Source: Phallusia fumigata
Lineage: Eukaryota > Chordata > Ascidiacea > Phlebobranchia > Ascidiidae
Direction of reading: 5' to 3'
NCBI GenBank assembly: GCA_008931825.1
Contig: QXVZ01003926.1
Location: 1-64,000 of the forward strand
DNA length: 64,000 bases
The notes beneath the pieces are model-generated. The model ran no database searches and was not told the origin of the DNA. It saw nothing but the letters and a program-made list of their open reading frames with translations. Numbering within the stretch: position 1 is the first letter of the stretch; every line of letters begins with the position of its first letter. Below, one piece after another: positions 61,401 to 64,000 of this stretch. The translations under genes were made by a program, and so were the position numbers.

Positions 61401-64000
61401 GGGTTATATTGCGTTTGTTGGTTGTTGAGCTGTGTCATTAACCGCTGAAAAGAAATAGCTAAACAATTTCCTGATTGTGAGGAACGATCTCTTGGCTACG
61501 TGCGGCTACGTGATTGGTTGAAACCATTCGCTCGTAACGAAGAATAAATTTAGGTACGTACGCATCAGAAAAGTCAAACTGAAAAGTCCTATTTAAACAA
61601 ATACAACATAAAATGGTTTTGCGAGTATTCCGAATTCTGTTACACGAACATAGAACAATCATAGAATTCACAGATCCGTCTCACAACAGCACAGCTCTGG
61701 AACCCATAAAGGTTTATATCCGGCAGAAGGAGCCCTTTGTATCCTGAATGGCACACCACTCTCATCCAACAGTTTCATACATAACCGCTCAACAAACATT
61801 AAACTTCAAGGTTGACTAAAACCACAGTGGGTACAAGGCAGCACAAAAGCCTTTTTATGGATAAGTTACGAGCACAAAGACGTCCACTTGATGCTGTGTA
61901 GGTCCCATGCTAGGAGTTTGTAAGTTTTAAGAAACTGCTAAAGATCGGCTTTGAAGTCTTGAGACAGGCGGGATTAATAAAAACACCAAACGCAAACGAA
62001 TAGACAAAATTGTTTAAAAGTATTGCCAGCAACAAGATTTTGTTGTTTAGTTGTGTTTACTGGGAGCCAATTAAACGAAACAATTACCAGACTGTTCGCG
62101 GCCATTTGGCGAAAACACAAAGACCAAGTTTCAGCTGAACAATACCTACTTGTTGTTTTGCTATGCTAGAAATAGGATATTTTATCTTTCCATCAGAGAG
62201 TTAGGCTCGCAAAAGGTCACAAAATCCGTTGGTTAACTGCTTCACTGAAGAAAGTAGTTTCTCCTGTTAAATAAGTTAAGCTGTAAGCTTTACAACAACC
62301 CGTTGTTTTCAACTTTAGAACTGAAAATAGGTTTCGATAAATCGATAAACTTACCCTGCAGCGACACCTAGCGGACAATAATAACCACATGGGTTTTCAG
62401 TAGAGAGCGAAAAAGAATAACTTCACAAACAACAGGGTTGCTACTCACTATCTCCAAAGTATCTGAAAACTGAGAAAAAGCAATATCTCTGCTGCCCTTT
62501 ATACGCTGTAGGATTTACATTAACCAATTGACAATAGCTTATTGTCCCAAGTTAAAGTCTATTGGCCTTCGTCTGTCGTCAGGCACTGAAATGTCGCACA
62601 GGTCATAAATTGCTAACGATTGTGAGTTGGAGAAACGCCAGGACATCCTGGCCGTCAACATCGCGTCACGTGGGAGCCAAATGGTTTAAAACGATCTAAT
62701 TTGGTTACCCCTTTATTTTTTGTGTTTTCATTTGATTAGTGTAGCAAATTATCAAGCGCTCGTTGGGTCAAAAAGGACAAGCCACGTATTTTATTGGATA
62801 ACAAAATGATTTTCGACAGACTGAAAGGTACAGGATGATATGACAAAAACGATCTGATTTGTAGAAATTGGGGTGGTTGAGAGTTCGACCTACGTTGTAC
62901 TGTAAAAAAAACTCAATTAGATCCTAGAATTTAATTGGTTTTCCTGTTGAACTGCATTTCTTTCATTCTCGCTCGACTGATGCAACAAGAAAAGAAATAA
63001 GAAGCAGAAACCATTTTTCACTTTCACAGCTTAGAAGGATGACGAGAAGCGACAGAACAAGCCCTCGCATAAGCTGGGTTAAAGAGATCGCATCGCAGGC
63101 CTCACACGAAGACAACTACATAACGACCAGTGTGGGGTCTCACACTAAGCACATGGCGCGCAATATATAGTTGCCACCTGCTTGCGGATATCTCGCCGTC
63201 ACAATTGTCCCAAGGTCGAACGCGCCGAAGGTTTGCCGTTGGGCGTGCCGACCCACCGCCCCAGGTTCGGTACATTGTCCTGGACAATGCCGATTGACGT
63301 GTTATTGGCTCATACACGTCAGAGGGAGGTGCCATTAAACCTTGAGACTGGCAAAGAAACGAACGCCAAGGATGCTGTCCGGGCAAACAGAGTGTCGACC
63401 TGCAAATGTGCATTACGTGAGCGACCAAGCGGCAAATAAGGGATGGTTGCAGCTGTCAAAATACTAGCAGTTAACTTGTAATCTTTCCATCAGTTAAGCA
63501 GGGCCGGACGCGAAGTGTCAGTAAACCCCGTGCATTGTAAACATTCAGTGAAACGCAATAACAGACAAGGTCGAACACGTGACGGTGTGGGTTGCAACAA
63601 ACAGGGCCCATTTTTTCTCATTACGGGAAAAGGCGTTGTTGTTAAACACCTAGAATAATGAAAAAAACAATTTTTGACAAAAGCCATAGAAAACAGAAAG
63701 TTGCAAAATGGCACTGACATACATTTTTATCGCAATATTCCACCTAATTGACTTTCACAAAAATATCGATTTTTAATTTTTTGAATGGTAAAGATCCAAT
63801 TCTTGAGCACAGCGGTTATTGTAGCTAAATAAAGACAGGTTTATCTCAATGAAAATAGCCAAACGTTGCCAAATATTTAGTGGTAAGAGTCTGTAGCATA
63901 TACTTGAAACATCTTGTTCCTTATCGTACAAATCTACGAGCTTTTGTGTAAACACCCCACACATGGACAGAATGGAGGCAGAATGTCGAGCTAATTTAAA
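55437..64000. other. Large intron or upstream region of muscleblind, no exon recognised
   Basis: 8.6 kb was searched on both strands for a muscleblind finger 1 exon (CREFQRGTC or ECKFAHP type) and for other known domains; none was found. Open frames of 60-110 codons are scattered, with no motifs. A 53-codon plus frame beginning at 56641 (MNYKDILYGAQLSASLYG) is the only one with ordinary-looking composition, and I do not call it. The region may hold regulatory DNA for muscleblind. Confidence 0.5.

Overview
This window is eukaryotic chromosomal DNA, AT-rich and compactly spliced. It looks like a tunicate genome, probably Ciona-like. Four conserved animal genes can be rebuilt exon by exon. Most introns in the collagen and anosmin genes are 50-350 bp, with GT-AG borders. 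The protein set (one alpha1/alpha2 collagen IV pair, anosmin-1, muscleblind) is typical of a chordate that has not gone through the vertebrate genome duplications. The species call is inference; the gene calls rest on family-specific motifs and on reading frames that close exactly.

Layout. 1-2.7 kb: diverged tandem-repeat DNA and the 3' flank of the first gene. 2743-15674 (minus): a collagen IV alpha2-type gene in 34 coding exons (5283 nt, 1760 aa). 15675-21872: a 6.2 kb spacer between two divergent genes, with no recognisable exon. 21873-35885 (plus): a collagen IV alpha1-type gene in 42 coding exons (5445 nt, 1814 aa). The two lie head to head, like COL4A1/COL4A2 in vertebrates, and would supply the chains of one basement-membrane heterotrimer. 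37735-42799 (plus): an anosmin-1 gene in 14 exons (2181 nt, 726 aa) with a signal peptide, Cys-rich box, WAP domain and four fibronectin III domains. 45689-54116 (minus): ten exons of a muscleblind RNA-binding protein. Its first zinc-finger exon is not in the window, so its first intron must exceed 9.8 kb. 54117-64000: that intron or upstream DNA, with one repeat element and one assembly gap.

A repeated element occurs at least five times (64-830 inverted, 10154-11474, 11998-12865, 48030-48150 partial, 54361-55436). It carries an internal array of about 128-bp units between conserved end pieces and sits in introns or flanks. No virus-like element, CRISPR array or RNA gene was found.

The most notable points are: a third tandem CCCH zinc-finger pair at the muscleblind C-terminus, beyond the usual four fingers; a 42-residue Arg/His-rich tail after the alpha1(IV) NC1 domain; only two of the usual four N-terminal 7S cysteines in the same chain; and linkage of col4, anos1 and mbnl that recalls their chromosome-level linkage in human.
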